A DNA stretch of 64,000 nt from Saccharicrinis sp963667815. GTDB lineage: Bacteria; Bacteroidota; Bacteroidia; Bacteroidales; Marinilabiliaceae. Below the pieces are notes generated by a model. The model ran no database searches. It was not told the DNA's origin and saw only the letters and a list, made by a program, of their open reading frames with translations. Where the stretch lies: assembly GCA_963667815.1 (NCBI GenBank), contig OY764021.1; one strand, 5' to 3'. The translations under genes and the position numbers were made by a program. Position 1 is the stretch's first letter. The number at the start of each line of letters is the position of its first letter. Shown piece by piece: positions 17,352-25,135 of this stretch.

Positions 17352-18499
17352 TTTCTCAAAATCAGAGATACGGGTTGGAAGTCTCAGATGTAATCGCATC
17401 CTGTTATAATGAGCTTTATACTCTCTACAATATATCCTATGAACAGGATAAGGTATTAGATGCACTATTACGTTGTAGAACCGCTCATGCAGGAGGGTAT
17501 ATACTAAAATGTAATCACTGTAATTATCAACAGCAATGCTATAACTCTTGCCGAAATCGACATTGCCCCAAATGCCAGTATTTAAAACAGCAACAGTGGG
17601 TAGATCAGTTGCAGAGTCGACTGGTTCCGGGTCGATATTTTCATATCGTTTTCACCATTCCAGATACTTTGCATCCATTGTTTTATATCAATCAGAAGGA
17701 GTGTTATGATATACTTTTTCAATCAGCATCAGAAGCCTTACAAAATGCAGGAAGGAATCCTGATTTTTTAGGCGCAGATGTTGGCGCATTATGCATATTG
17801 CATACCTGGGGCCAAGCATTAACTTACCATCCTCATATTCATATGTTAGTCCCCGCAGGAGGATTAAGTAGTGATGGAGCAGAATGGATTGCCTCCAGAA
17901 GAAAATTCTTTGTTCCCATAAAAGCACTATCCGCTATGTTCAGAGGAATTTTAATAAAGAAACTCAAAAGCTTATTGGATAATGAGGAGCTGAATCTACC
18001 ATCCAACTATGAAGGTTTTAAGATTATAAAAGAAAAGCTTTATGAAAAGAGTTGGAATGTATATAGCAAAAAAGCTTTTGGAGGAATCAATAGTGTATTA
18101 AAATATTTAGGAAGATACACACACCGTGTTGCAATATCAAACAACAGATTATTGACATTAAAGGATAAAACCGTAAGCTTTAATTATAAGGATTATCGAA
18201 GTGGAACCCGAAAGGTTATGTTGTTAAGTACAGTAGAATTTGTACGACGTTTTATACAGCACGTGCTACCCAAAGGATTTTTTAAGATCAGATATATTGG
18301 GATATTATCAATAGTACATATTCATGGAAAACGAGAACAGGTCATCTCATTAGTTGGAAAAGTGATGTATTTATCACGATTAGAAGGCTTGAGTACCTAT
18401 GAAATACTAAGAGAGATAACAGGTAAAGATCCATCAATATGTCCAATTTGTAAACAAGGTATTATGGTTCAAATAAAAAGAGTTAGTCAACTAGAATGA
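17348..18499 (+). CDS. IS91-family HUH transposase, copy B
   Basis: 384 aa, identical to copy A: zinc-binding Cys pairs at about 55-76, HPHIH at 161-165, catalytic Tyr257 in YLGRYTHR. Start chosen at the ATGA overlap with the recombinase stop. Both copies are intact, so the element is likely to be active or recently active. Confidence 0.92.
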   Translation: MISQNQRYGLEVSDVIASCYNELYTLYNISYEQDKVLDALLRCRTAHAGGYILKCNHCNYQQQCYNSCRNRHCPKCQYLKQQQWVDQLQSRLVPGRYFHIVFTIPDTLHPLFYINQKECYDILFQSASEALQNAGRNPDFLGADVGALCILHTWGQALTYHPHIHMLVPAGGLSSDGAEWIASRRKFFVPIKALSAMFRGILIKKLKSLLDNEELNLPSNYEGFKIIKEKLYEKSWNVYSKKAFGGINSVLKYLGRYTHRVAISNNRLLTLKDKTVSFNYKDYRSGTRKVMLLSTVEFVRRFIQHVLPKGFFKIRYIGILSIVHIHGKREQVISLVGKVMYLSRLEGLSTYEILREITGKDPSICPICKQGIMVQIKRVSQLE

Positions 18500-18712
18500 C
18501 AGTATAGGTACAACGTTCTTTGCATTTTGAATTTACTTCAAATGCTTTTGATTAAAGGCATGATGGAAATGTTATGCTTTATCGATTAGTTAAATTGATC
18601 ATTTTTAATAGGTAGTAACATGAAAAACAAGGTAACCATAAAAAATCCACAAAAGAGTCTCCTGGTTACAGCTAGTTGCAGGAATGAATTACCCATAGTT
18701 ATAGCCGCCATC

Positions 18713-18834
18713 GTTCAACTTTATTTTATCCTTAATAACAACTAAGCATATTCTATAATTTTTATTTTATAATTAACGCTTTGTTATTTTTATTATCTTG
18801 CTCCTGGTAAGGATAAAATCCTTATTAGTTAGCC
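18713..18834 (+). other. attC site 9 (end of copy B)
   Basis: Identical to site 1 up to GTT. R'' is GTTCAAC and the next R' is GTTAGCC (18828-18834). Confidence 0.7.
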
Positions 18835-18872
18835 ATAATTTAACAGAACGACACCAATTAAGAAATAACGAA

Positions 18873-19694
18873 ATGAATAAAACAAAAAAAACAATTTGGA
18901 TAATTGGATTGATTCTTATCTCGATTTCATTAGTGAGTTGTGGACAATCAAGACAGGATAAAACAGAGACGATTATAAAGAAACTGAATCTTATTGAGAC
19001 ACAAAAAACTAGTTTTAAATTTCAGATTGAACCTCTAAAATACCAAGCATCAGGAAAAGATAGTGTTAGAATTCTTGAATTAGAAAAACTGTTATCAGAC
19101 GAAGAGATAGTTAAACGAATAGGTAAAACATTTAATGAAGTTCTAAGCGATAAAGAGGTAAATGACATTTACGATTTTGTACAATCCAGTGCATATGAAA
19201 AATTCTTTAATTCAGGAGAATTATTTAAGGCAATATCTGCTCAATTTCAAGATATAAATGATGAGATTGATAACATAACGAAAAATTTCAGCGAGCCAGT
19301 TAAAAACCCAACAAATAAATTCGATCCAATACAAGTTGATAAGGAAAATGGATTTTATGCGACAGTTGATTACAATTATTCAACAGAGAATAAAGATATA
19401 AAGTTGGAAGACAAACCATCATTGACCACTAAAGATATTTTAGAAGTAAAAAAAGAATTTAGCAGTTATAATGATAGACCAGAAATTAGTATCGTATTTA
19501 CAAAAGAAGGAGCTAAAAAATTCTACATCTTGACTAAAGAGAATATAGGAAAACCTGTAGCAATTGTGATAGCTAACCATATTGTTTCTATGCCAACTGT
19601 AAATTCAGAGATAATTGGAGGAAAAGCAAGTATAAGCGGAGATTTTTCTGAAGAGGAAATTGATAAAATGATAGAAATATTGAAAGAAAAATAA
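18873..19694 (+). CDS. SecD-P1-like lipoprotein, cassette 10
   Basis: 273 aa from the ATG at 18873, chosen because it gives a lipoprotein signal (IILISISLVSCGQ, Cys at about residue 24). The frame from 18798 starts inside the transposon end. Residues about 205-270 read PEISIVFTKEGAKKFYILTKENIGKPVAIVIANHIVSMPTVNSEIIGGKASISGDF. These follow the first periplasmic (P1 head) domain of SecD: EGAKKF, LTxENIGK, AIVxxxxVVSxPxVxxxIxGGxxxISGxF. It lacks all SecD membrane helices. The family domain is known, but the role of a free-standing lipoprotein version is not. Confidence 0.72.
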   Translation: MNKTKKTIWIIGLILISISLVSCGQSRQDKTETIIKKLNLIETQKTSFKFQIEPLKYQASGKDSVRILELEKLLSDEEIVKRIGKTFNEVLSDKEVNDIYDFVQSSAYEKFFNSGELFKAISAQFQDINDEIDNITKNFSEPVKNPTNKFDPIQVDKENGFYATVDYNYSTENKDIKLEDKPSLTTKDILEVKKEFSSYNDRPEISIVFTKEGAKKFYILTKENIGKPVAIVIANHIVSMPTVNSEIIGGKASISGDFSEEEIDKMIEILKEK

Positions 19695-19704
19695 GAAAAA
19701 CTAT

Positions 19705-19769
19705 GGCTAACACTTAGCCTCTAATGTAGGGTTGCTTGCATACCCTACAGATTGGAGGGTTTGTTGAAC
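19705..19769 (+). other. attC site 10 (short), part of an 82-bp repeat
   Basis: R'' GGCTAAC complements its cassette start over ten bases (GTTAGCCATA/TATGGCTAAC). The next R' is GTTGAAC (19763-19769). The stem TGTAGGGT/ACCCTACA encloses TGCTTGC. The same 82 bp recur at 26460-26541. Alternatively this could be the terminal structure of the inverted IS91 unit. Confidence 0.7.
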
Positions 19770-20057
19770 TAAACAATATTCCAGCAACTAATCTGTAAGG
19801 TTTTAATAATGTGATTTTTACTTATAGTGTTTTAAATGGCATTTTTAAAGCTTTTTATATTGTTTTATCATTGTCATTTATGAGGTATTTCAGTTAATAA
19901 TGAACTATTTTATTAATTTGTTTCACTAGATCGTAATTTATTGCACTTGTTATTTAATTGTAATACTGTTTTTGAACCACTATTTTAACAAGAGGATATA
20001 GCATTCCCATTTACGCATAAAGGCATATTCGTTAGTTTGTTGGTAAATAGAGACTTG
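19770..20057. other. non-coding tail of the inverted IS91-type unit
   Basis: About 290 AT-rich bases with no gene. The first part is shared with 26524-26600 (identical for 18 bases beyond GTTGAAC, then about 75% similar over 55 bases by eye). This is the 3' side of the transposase gene, where IS91 elements carry their replication origin, but no defined origin motif could be assigned. Confidence 0.4.
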
Positions 20058-21191
20058 CTACAAACATGAGGAAGCAGGAGGGGCCCTTTTCCCAGGATAA
20101 GAAAGTATTAAAGCCAGCTCACCACCACAATCTTTACAACTAAGACAGGAACGTTTTCCAAACTTTAATTCAAGTACCTGAGCTCTTGAAAGTTTTAGTT
20201 TATGAAAAGTTACCTTTAAGTCTTTGCGTAATAACTCCAAACATTTGGATTTATTACGAGTGCTCAAAAAGCCAAGATGCCTTATTCTTCTGAAATGAGG
20301 TGGGACAATATGCTCCACAAACCTTTTTAAAAACTCAATGCCAGTAATGGTTTGTGTTTCAGGTTTATAATTATCCTTTCTGTTACACCATTTAAAAGTA
20401 ACATGAGTATCAGTTACTTTTAAAATACGCGCATTTGAAATGGCTACTCTGTGCGAATATCTACCCAAATATTCCACTACCGAATGTGGGGATCCAAAGG
20501 CTTGTTTGGCATAAACTACCCAGGGTTCCGGAATTAAATCACGAGGCACAAACTTGTTGATTTTACCTTGTCGTTTAAGTTTACGCAGCTTTTTAGCAAA
20601 AATGGCACTAAACTTATCAGACATTTGTTTAACATCAAACAAGAAGTCACCGTTTTGTTTGGTTGTTTTCCAGTGGCCATTTTTGTCGATACCACCTGCC
20701 GGAATAATATAATGTATATGCGGATGGTAATTCAGCTGTTGATCCCAGGTATGTAAAATAGCAATGGCACCAGGTAAAGCCCCTAATAATTTAGGATCTT
20801 TGGCAAAGTGACAAATCGTCTCCCATGATTTTTCAAACAATAGGTTATACATGGTTTTTCTGTTAAAGCGAAACAACTCTAACAGTAAATGTGGAACGGT
20901 AAATACCACATGGTAGTATTTTACCGGGAGCAGATCTTGTTTACGATCTTCAATCCACAACTCTTTGTCAATACCCTGACACCTTGGACAGTGCCTGTTT
21001 CTGCAACTGTGCATCACATAATGAACCGATCCACAAGAATTACATGCCAATACAGAACCGCCAAGTTGCGGCGTACGGCAAGTAGCCAGCGCATTTAAAA
21101 CCTTAAGTTGATATTCCGTGAATCCTCTTAAATTTAAAAGATCCGGTAAAAAGCGTCTGATTACAGTAGCAATATCAGAGGGATCAAACAT
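20058..21191 (-). CDS. IS91-family HUH transposase (inverted unit)
   Basis: 377 aa. The start at 21191 (MFDPSD) overlaps the recombinase stop by 8 bases. The longer frame from 21245 is recombinase sequence. An N-terminal zinc domain has CNSC, CRNRHCPRC. The HUH motif is HPHIH in LNYHPHIHYIIPAGG, and the catalytic Tyr is in YLGRYSHRVAISN. A second zinc pair, CLSC...C, lies near the C-terminus. It differs clearly from the copy A/B protein but has the same organisation. It probably catalyses rolling-circle transposition. Confidence 0.92.
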   Translation of the reverse strand: MFDPSDIATVIRRFLPDLLNLRGFTEYQLKVLNALATCRTPQLGGSVLACNSCGSVHYVMHSCRNRHCPRCQGIDKELWIEDRKQDLLPVKYYHVVFTVPHLLLELFRFNRKTMYNLLFEKSWETICHFAKDPKLLGALPGAIAILHTWDQQLNYHPHIHYIIPAGGIDKNGHWKTTKQNGDFLFDVKQMSDKFSAIFAKKLRKLKRQGKINKFVPRDLIPEPWVVYAKQAFGSPHSVVEYLGRYSHRVAISNARILKVTDTHVTFKWCNRKDNYKPETQTITGIEFLKRFVEHIVPPHFRRIRHLGFLSTRNKSKCLELLRKDLKVTFHKLKLSRAQVLELKFGKRSCLSCKDCGGELALILSYPGKRAPPASSCL

Positions 21192-22071
21192 TAGGATACA
21201 TTTTCGACAAGGGACTAAAACCAGCATTGGGCGAAGTTTGCGCAATATGCAGATACATCATCGTAGTTCGAATTTCAGCATGTCCCAACTGGTTTTTAAC
21301 GCTCACAATATCGAGTCCCATTTCCAGCAGATGTGTCGCATAGCTATGTCTGAGGGTATGAATACAAACAGATTTATTAATACCGGCCTTTTTAACCGCC
21401 TCTTTCATGGCATGTCTGGCACCAGTAGTACTGAATTGCTCACCTCTGATTTTACCATTAAATACCCATGTTTGAGGACACACCGTTTGAAAGTAAGTAT
21501 ATAAACCCCGAATTGTAAGGTTAGACATTGGTACATATCGGTCTTTTTTATGCTTAGATTGTTTGATGTGTATTTGTTTGCGGTCAAAATCCAGATCTTC
21601 AATTTTTAAGTTGAGCACTTCCGAAATACGAAGACCACAATCATAAATGATGGCAAATAGAATTCTGTGTTTTAAGAGTTTAGGTGTTTTTAGTAGTGTT
21701 TTAACTTCCTGTTGCGATAACACCACAGGTAAGGCTTTACTACTTTTAATAGGAGGGAGTGCCAGCAATAGTTCTTCATTTTTAAACATAGAAAACATGG
21801 CTCTTAAACCATATACCAGATGTTTGAAAGAGCTGCGACTGGGTTTTTCGTTGATTTGGATTTCAAATAAATATTCTTCCATCTGATCAATGGACAGCTC
21901 CAGGGGTGAACACTTAAAATACAACACCATTTTAGAAATTTGCATCAGGTAATTACGGGTACAGGACGCTGATTTTCCGGCAATGGTGTATTTACGCAAA
22001 AATTGTTCGCTGATAAGTTTAAATTCAGGAACTGCTTTACAAGCTTGTTGTAGGTAAGATTCTCTACTCAT
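21184..22071 (-). CDS. tyrosine recombinase (inverted IS91 unit)
   Basis: 295 aa, XerC/D-like. An N-terminal SAM-like domain covers about 15-100. Catalytic residues: Arg in CGLRISEV, Lys in IKQSKHKKDR, HTLRH, LGHAEIR and Tyr in MMYLHIAQ. The C-terminus after the Tyr is short. It overlaps the transposase by 8 bases on the same strand, so the pair is translationally coupled, as in copies A and B. The partnership therefore recurs in two diverged lineages within one array. Confidence 0.9.
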   Translation of the reverse strand: MSRESYLQQACKAVPEFKLISEQFLRKYTIAGKSASCTRNYLMQISKMVLYFKCSPLELSIDQMEEYLFEIQINEKPSRSSFKHLVYGLRAMFSMFKNEELLLALPPIKSSKALPVVLSQQEVKTLLKTPKLLKHRILFAIIYDCGLRISEVLNLKIEDLDFDRKQIHIKQSKHKKDRYVPMSNLTIRGLYTYFQTVCPQTWVFNGKIRGEQFSTTGARHAMKEAVKKAGINKSVCIHTLRHSYATHLLEMGLDIVSVKNQLGHAEIRTTMMYLHIAQTSPNAGFSPLSKMYPNV

Positions 22072-22162
22072 TACAATTGTATTTAAAATTAATAATGGTA
22101 GAAGATGTAATTATCTTACGAATTTTGTTAGTTTTAGCCTAAGCTCCCGCTTTGCGGGTTTA

Positions 22163-22294
22163 GTTCAACAATGTGTCATACGTAATGGCGGGGGAAGTAG
22201 TAAATATCAAGGTTTGTGGCTCGCTTCAACACCCTCTCGGTTTGATAGTGCAGTACTCCGTAATCCGCCACTACGCATACACTCAACGTTGTGC
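22163..22294 (+). other. attC site 11
   Basis: R'' is GTTCAAC, twelve-base complement of its cassette start. The next R' is GTTGTGC (22288-22294). The arms are TGTGTCATACGTAATGGCGG and CCGCCACTACGCATACAC. The 245 bases between the recombinase start and the next gene hold only this site and the unit's hairpin. Confidence 0.85.
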
Positions 22295-22316
22295 TTAATT
22301 AAAACAGAGACAGATT

Positions 22317-22664
22317 ATGAATGCTATATTTAATAGAAATGGAAGGACAATAGCTTGGATAAATGGAACTGAAATTTATGACTTGAATGGAATAAGTATT
22401 GGTTTTATAAATAATCAAACTGTTTTTGATTTAAGAGGAAATTATCGAGGAACATATACAAATGGCTTTTTTAGAGATTCGACAGGAAACTCTGTTGCTT
22501 TTGTTCGCGGAGCAACAAATGGACCAGTTCCTCCAGTTCCTGAAGTACCTCCTGTACCTCCAGTTCCTAATGTACCACCTGTACATCCTATTCCAGCAAT
22601 TCCACCGATTCCTCAAATACCAAGCTTTAATTGGTCAAATATTGATTGGAATGAATTCATTTAA
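22317..22664 (+). CDS. 4-fold beta flower protein with proline tail, cassette 12 first gene
   Basis: 115 aa. The first 65 residues contain four short repeats of the type FNRNGRTIAWING, YDLNGISIGFIN, FDLRGNYRGTYTN, RDSTGNSVAFVRG, matching the 4-fold beta flower domain. Residues about 70-102 are a Pro-rich linker (PVPPVPEVPPVP...) ending in an aromatic acidic tail (FNWSNIDWNEF). No function is established for the domain. It is followed after 14 bases by a membrane protein gene in the same cassette. Confidence 0.75.
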   Translation: MNAIFNRNGRTIAWINGTEIYDLNGISIGFINNQTVFDLRGNYRGTYTNGFFRDSTGNSVAFVRGATNGPVPPVPEVPPVPPVPNVPPVHPIPAIPPIPQIPSFNWSNIDWNEFI

Positions 22665-22678
22665 ATAACTAAGATATT

Positions 22679-23209
22679 ATGAAGAATTTTATTGACAATG
22701 TTTTTAAGCCTTACATATTTCCTATACTATTATTAATATTTGGAGCTTATATTAAAGTTGGTGATAACTTGAAATCGGTTGGTGAATTTTTCTCGAACAG
22801 CACCAATAGCTTTATTAAATTTTTTAGTTATCAATTCTATTTATGGGAAGTGATATTTTACTTGGTGGTAATATTTATCTTAAGGAGACTATATAAGTCA
22901 ATATTTCAATCAAGGAGTAAAAAAGAGAGACAAATGCTAAAAGCGATTAAAAGGGTTCCTACTGATTTTCCAGTCACTATAAATGGTACACCTGATAAAT
23001 ATTTGTTCAAGTTTAAAGCAATTGTGAAAAACGAAGAATTTCACATTGAGAAGTTAATTCCATATTGTATGAATTGCACGGAATCTGTTATTCGAATGAC
23101 AGAAAAATATCCTGCTGGAAATAGATGCAATTGTGGTAAAGAGATAGACTATCGAATTAAGCAAGATGTAGAAAGTAGAATAATAACAGTATTAGAAGAG
23201 AACGAATAA
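22679..23209 (+). CDS. membrane protein with cysteine cluster, cassette 12 second gene
   Basis: 176 aa. Two transmembrane helices (about residues 9-26 and 52-70) are followed by a cytosolic part ending in a CMNC ... CNC zinc-ribbon-like cluster (about 135-160). No family is recognised. It is probably co-transcribed with the beta-flower gene (14-base gap), so the two may work together at the membrane (inference). Confidence 0.6.
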   Translation: MKNFIDNVFKPYIFPILLLIFGAYIKVGDNLKSVGEFFSNSTNSFIKFFSYQFYLWEVIFYLVVIFILRRLYKSIFQSRSKKERQMLKAIKRVPTDFPVTINGTPDKYLFKFKAIVKNEEFHIEKLIPYCMNCTESVIRMTEKYPAGNRCNCGKEIDYRIKQDVESRIITVLEENE

Positions 23210-23213
23210 CTAA

Positions 23214-23343
23214 GCACAACAATAAATATATGTAATGCGGGGAAAGTGTTAAATATGAATGATATAGCAATTAATAAACGGCAGTATAATTTGATAGGTT
23301 GGAGCTTTGAAATCCCGCACTACGCATATTCGAGCCGTTGGGT
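23214..23343 (+). other. attC site 12
   Basis: R'' GCACAAC complements its cassette start over ten bases (GTTGTGCTTA/TAAGCACAAC). The next R' is GTTGGGT (23337-23343). The inner arms are ATATGTAATGCGGG and CCCGCACTACGCATAT. Confidence 0.85.
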
Positions 23344-23372
23344 ATAATTATGACAAACCACAAACAAAAACT

Positions 23373-24308
23373 ATGAAACAGATTTTAATACTATCGATTG
23401 CAATTTTAATCTTGGGATTTCAAAATGTATTTGGACAAACTTATTTGAAATATTACAAAGAAATTAATAATGCTGAAATTGCAAATTTAGATGAAGCTTT
23501 TTATAAATCTGATTCTCTTTACCAAATAGCCTTTGATTTAGTAGAAAAGCCATTTAAAGATGATTACTTATTAGCAGCTATCAACGCAGAAAAACTTGTT
23601 GAATACGAGAAAGTTTACAAGTACCTTAAAAGTGGAATCAGAGTTGGGTTAACTATTAAAAGTATTAAAAAGGCACTGTCAAGTTTTAAAAAATCAGCCG
23701 AATGGACAATGCTGAATAATAATTATGATTCTATTCGGAAGAAATACCTTAATGGCTTGAATTTAACACTTAGAGAGGAACTGTTGAAAATGGTTGATAA
23801 AGACCAAGCGGTTCGGCATCCGATTTTTGGAAGTGTAAGAAAAATGCAAAAAACAGACGCTAAAAATTATATACGACTTTTAGAAATCATCAAAGAAAAT
23901 AATTGCAAATGGCCTGGGAGATTTATAATTGGAGATGGAAATGAAGGTGGAAAGTATGCTTATGGGGAAGTAACAATCATGTTGCACCACTTTTCAAAAG
24001 AACAAGTTGACAACTTAAAGCCTGTTTTAGTTGATGCTATTTTAAGAGGGGATTTATCACCTTATAATGTAGCTTATCCATTGGACTATAAAAATCTTGA
24101 GTTTATTGGAGAAAGAAAAAGAAGAGGGAAGACAATATCTTATGATGTCTGTCAGCCCATTGGCTCATATGGGGTTGCAGGTAATGATAAAATAGTTATT
24201 TGTGACTGTGAAAAGGCAGAATATGAAAGACATCAACTAGGTTTAGAGTCTTTAGAAGATTACTTCAGAAAAAGAAACATGACCTATGAATGCTATGAGG
24301 AAAAATAA
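23373..24308 (+). CDS. DUF6624-like exported protein, cassette 13
   Basis: 311 aa from the ATG at 23373, which starts a signal peptide (MKQILILSIAILILGFQNVFGQ). The frame from 23307 begins inside the attC and is rejected. Residues about 130-240 resemble DUF6624: LREELLKMVDKDQAVRH, DAKNYIRLLEIIKENN, WPGRFIIGDGN, IMLHHFSKEQ, DAILRGDLSPYNVAYPLD. The N-terminal helical part (about 25-125) is unassigned. It is probably periplasmic or surface-exposed. The function of the family is not known. Confidence 0.68.
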   Translation: MKQILILSIAILILGFQNVFGQTYLKYYKEINNAEIANLDEAFYKSDSLYQIAFDLVEKPFKDDYLLAAINAEKLVEYEKVYKYLKSGIRVGLTIKSIKKALSSFKKSAEWTMLNNNYDSIRKKYLNGLNLTLREELLKMVDKDQAVRHPIFGSVRKMQKTDAKNYIRLLEIIKENNCKWPGRFIIGDGNEGGKYAYGEVTIMLHHFSKEQVDNLKPVLVDAILRGDLSPYNVAYPLDYKNLEFIGERKRRGKTISYDVCQPIGSYGVAGNDKIVICDCEKAEYERHQLGLESLEDYFRKRNMTYECYEEK

Positions 24309-24312
24309 CTGT

Positions 24313-24443
24313 ACCCAACACGCAATAAAATACATAGGGCGGAAAGTGCTAAAATTGAACGACATAACATTTAATATACGGCTCGGTAAATTGAAAGGTA
24401 GGAACTTCGAAATGCCTACGTTCCTTATTGTTATCCGTTATAG
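24313..24443 (+). other. attC site 13
   Basis: R'' is ACCCAAC, eight-base complement of its cassette start (GTTGGGTA/TACCCAAC). The next R' is GTTATAG (24437-24443). Confidence 0.8.
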
Positions 24444-24538
24444 GCAGGCATAAAAACAAGCTACAAACTATGGACATAAAAAACCTTTAAGAAAAATATA
24501 TAAATAAGTTTAAGTTATAAATCTTCAAAAATTAACAA

Positions 24539-24940
24539 ATGGACCCAAAACAATCATTTAACCTGAATGCAGACTTTTTAGGGGGCTTTACCTCGATTTT
24601 CATCAAATTAGTTTTTGCAATAATAGTCGTTTATCTTCTTGTAATTGTATTAAATTTCCTAAGGGATAAATTCATTAACAAAGAGCCAAATAAGCAAAAA
24701 GACGATATTTCCGACTTACTAATCATTTTAAACAAATTATTCTATATCTCAGGATTTGGATTCGTAATAGCAAATATTTTTCAATTCTTATTATCCCAAA
24801 TTGATAGTCGACATAGTAATATGCCATCAATGAATTTTAGAGGAGAATGGGAGTATTTGACTTTTGGGATTATTATAATATTTATTGGTATTGGATTTAA
24901 GATTGGGAATAAGATTATAAAAAAGAATAGACAAGAATAA
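24539..24940 (+). CDS. three-helix membrane protein, cassette 14
   Basis: 133 aa with hydrophobic segments at about 18-42, 62-86 and 108-122 and a basic C-terminus. A charged cytosolic loop lies between the first two. No domain is recognised. It is the sole gene of its cassette. Confidence 0.6.
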   Translation: MDPKQSFNLNADFLGGFTSIFIKLVFAIIVVYLLVIVLNFLRDKFINKEPNKQKDDISDLLIILNKLFYISGFGFVIANIFQFLLSQIDSRHSNMPSMNFRGEWEYLTFGIIIIFIGIGFKIGNKIIKKNRQE

Positions 24941-24946
24941 ATGCCA

Positions 24947-25076
24947 GCCCATACGCAATAAATTTCAGATGGCAGAATAGCTTAAATTGAAAGCTGTGCT
25001 ATTTCTAGGCAGTTTGTAATGGCGGAAAGAATCGCAATTTCTAACGCCACCCGAAAACTTATCACAACCGTTACAG
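24947..25076 (+). other. attC site 14 (degenerate R'')
   Basis: R'' GCCCATAC lacks one A relative to the complement of its cassette start, although with one gap the flanks align at 12 of 14 positions. The next R' is GTTACAG (25070-25076). It lies inside the open frame that precedes the nuclease gene, which helps set that gene's start. Confidence 0.6.
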
Positions 25077-25135
25077 CTAAGTTTAAAGAAGAACAGCATA
25101 GAACAGAAATACATTATAATTACTATTTTCGTAAT

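Larger units (their letters stand above)
16433..18830 (+). mobile_element. recombinase + IS91-type transposase cassette, copy B
   Basis: No base differences from copy A were noticed, at an offset of 9733. Its left end directly follows ...CACTCAAC of attC site 8 and its right end joins GTTAGCC of cassette 10, so it occupies exactly one cassette position. Copy number two with no visible divergence points to recent duplication. Confidence 0.82.
19763..22169 (-). mobile_element. inverted recombinase + IS91-type unit in a cassette
   Basis: The left end GTTGAACTAAAC and the right end GTTTAGTTCAAC are complementary over 12 bases. Read on the minus strand, the unit starts GTTGAAC, then a hairpin (CCCGC-AAA-GCGGG), then an AATTCGTAA stretch, the same order as copies A and B (GTTGAAC, hairpin, AATTCGTAA). 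It then carries recombinase and transposase. It is a distant relative of copies A/B, not a recent copy. Confidence 0.75.

Noticed and set aside
19705..19769. attC site 10 being only the terminal hairpin of the inverted IS91 unit
   Set aside because: Not fully excluded, but the 10-base match between its R'' and the start of cassette 10 on the other side favours a true attC.
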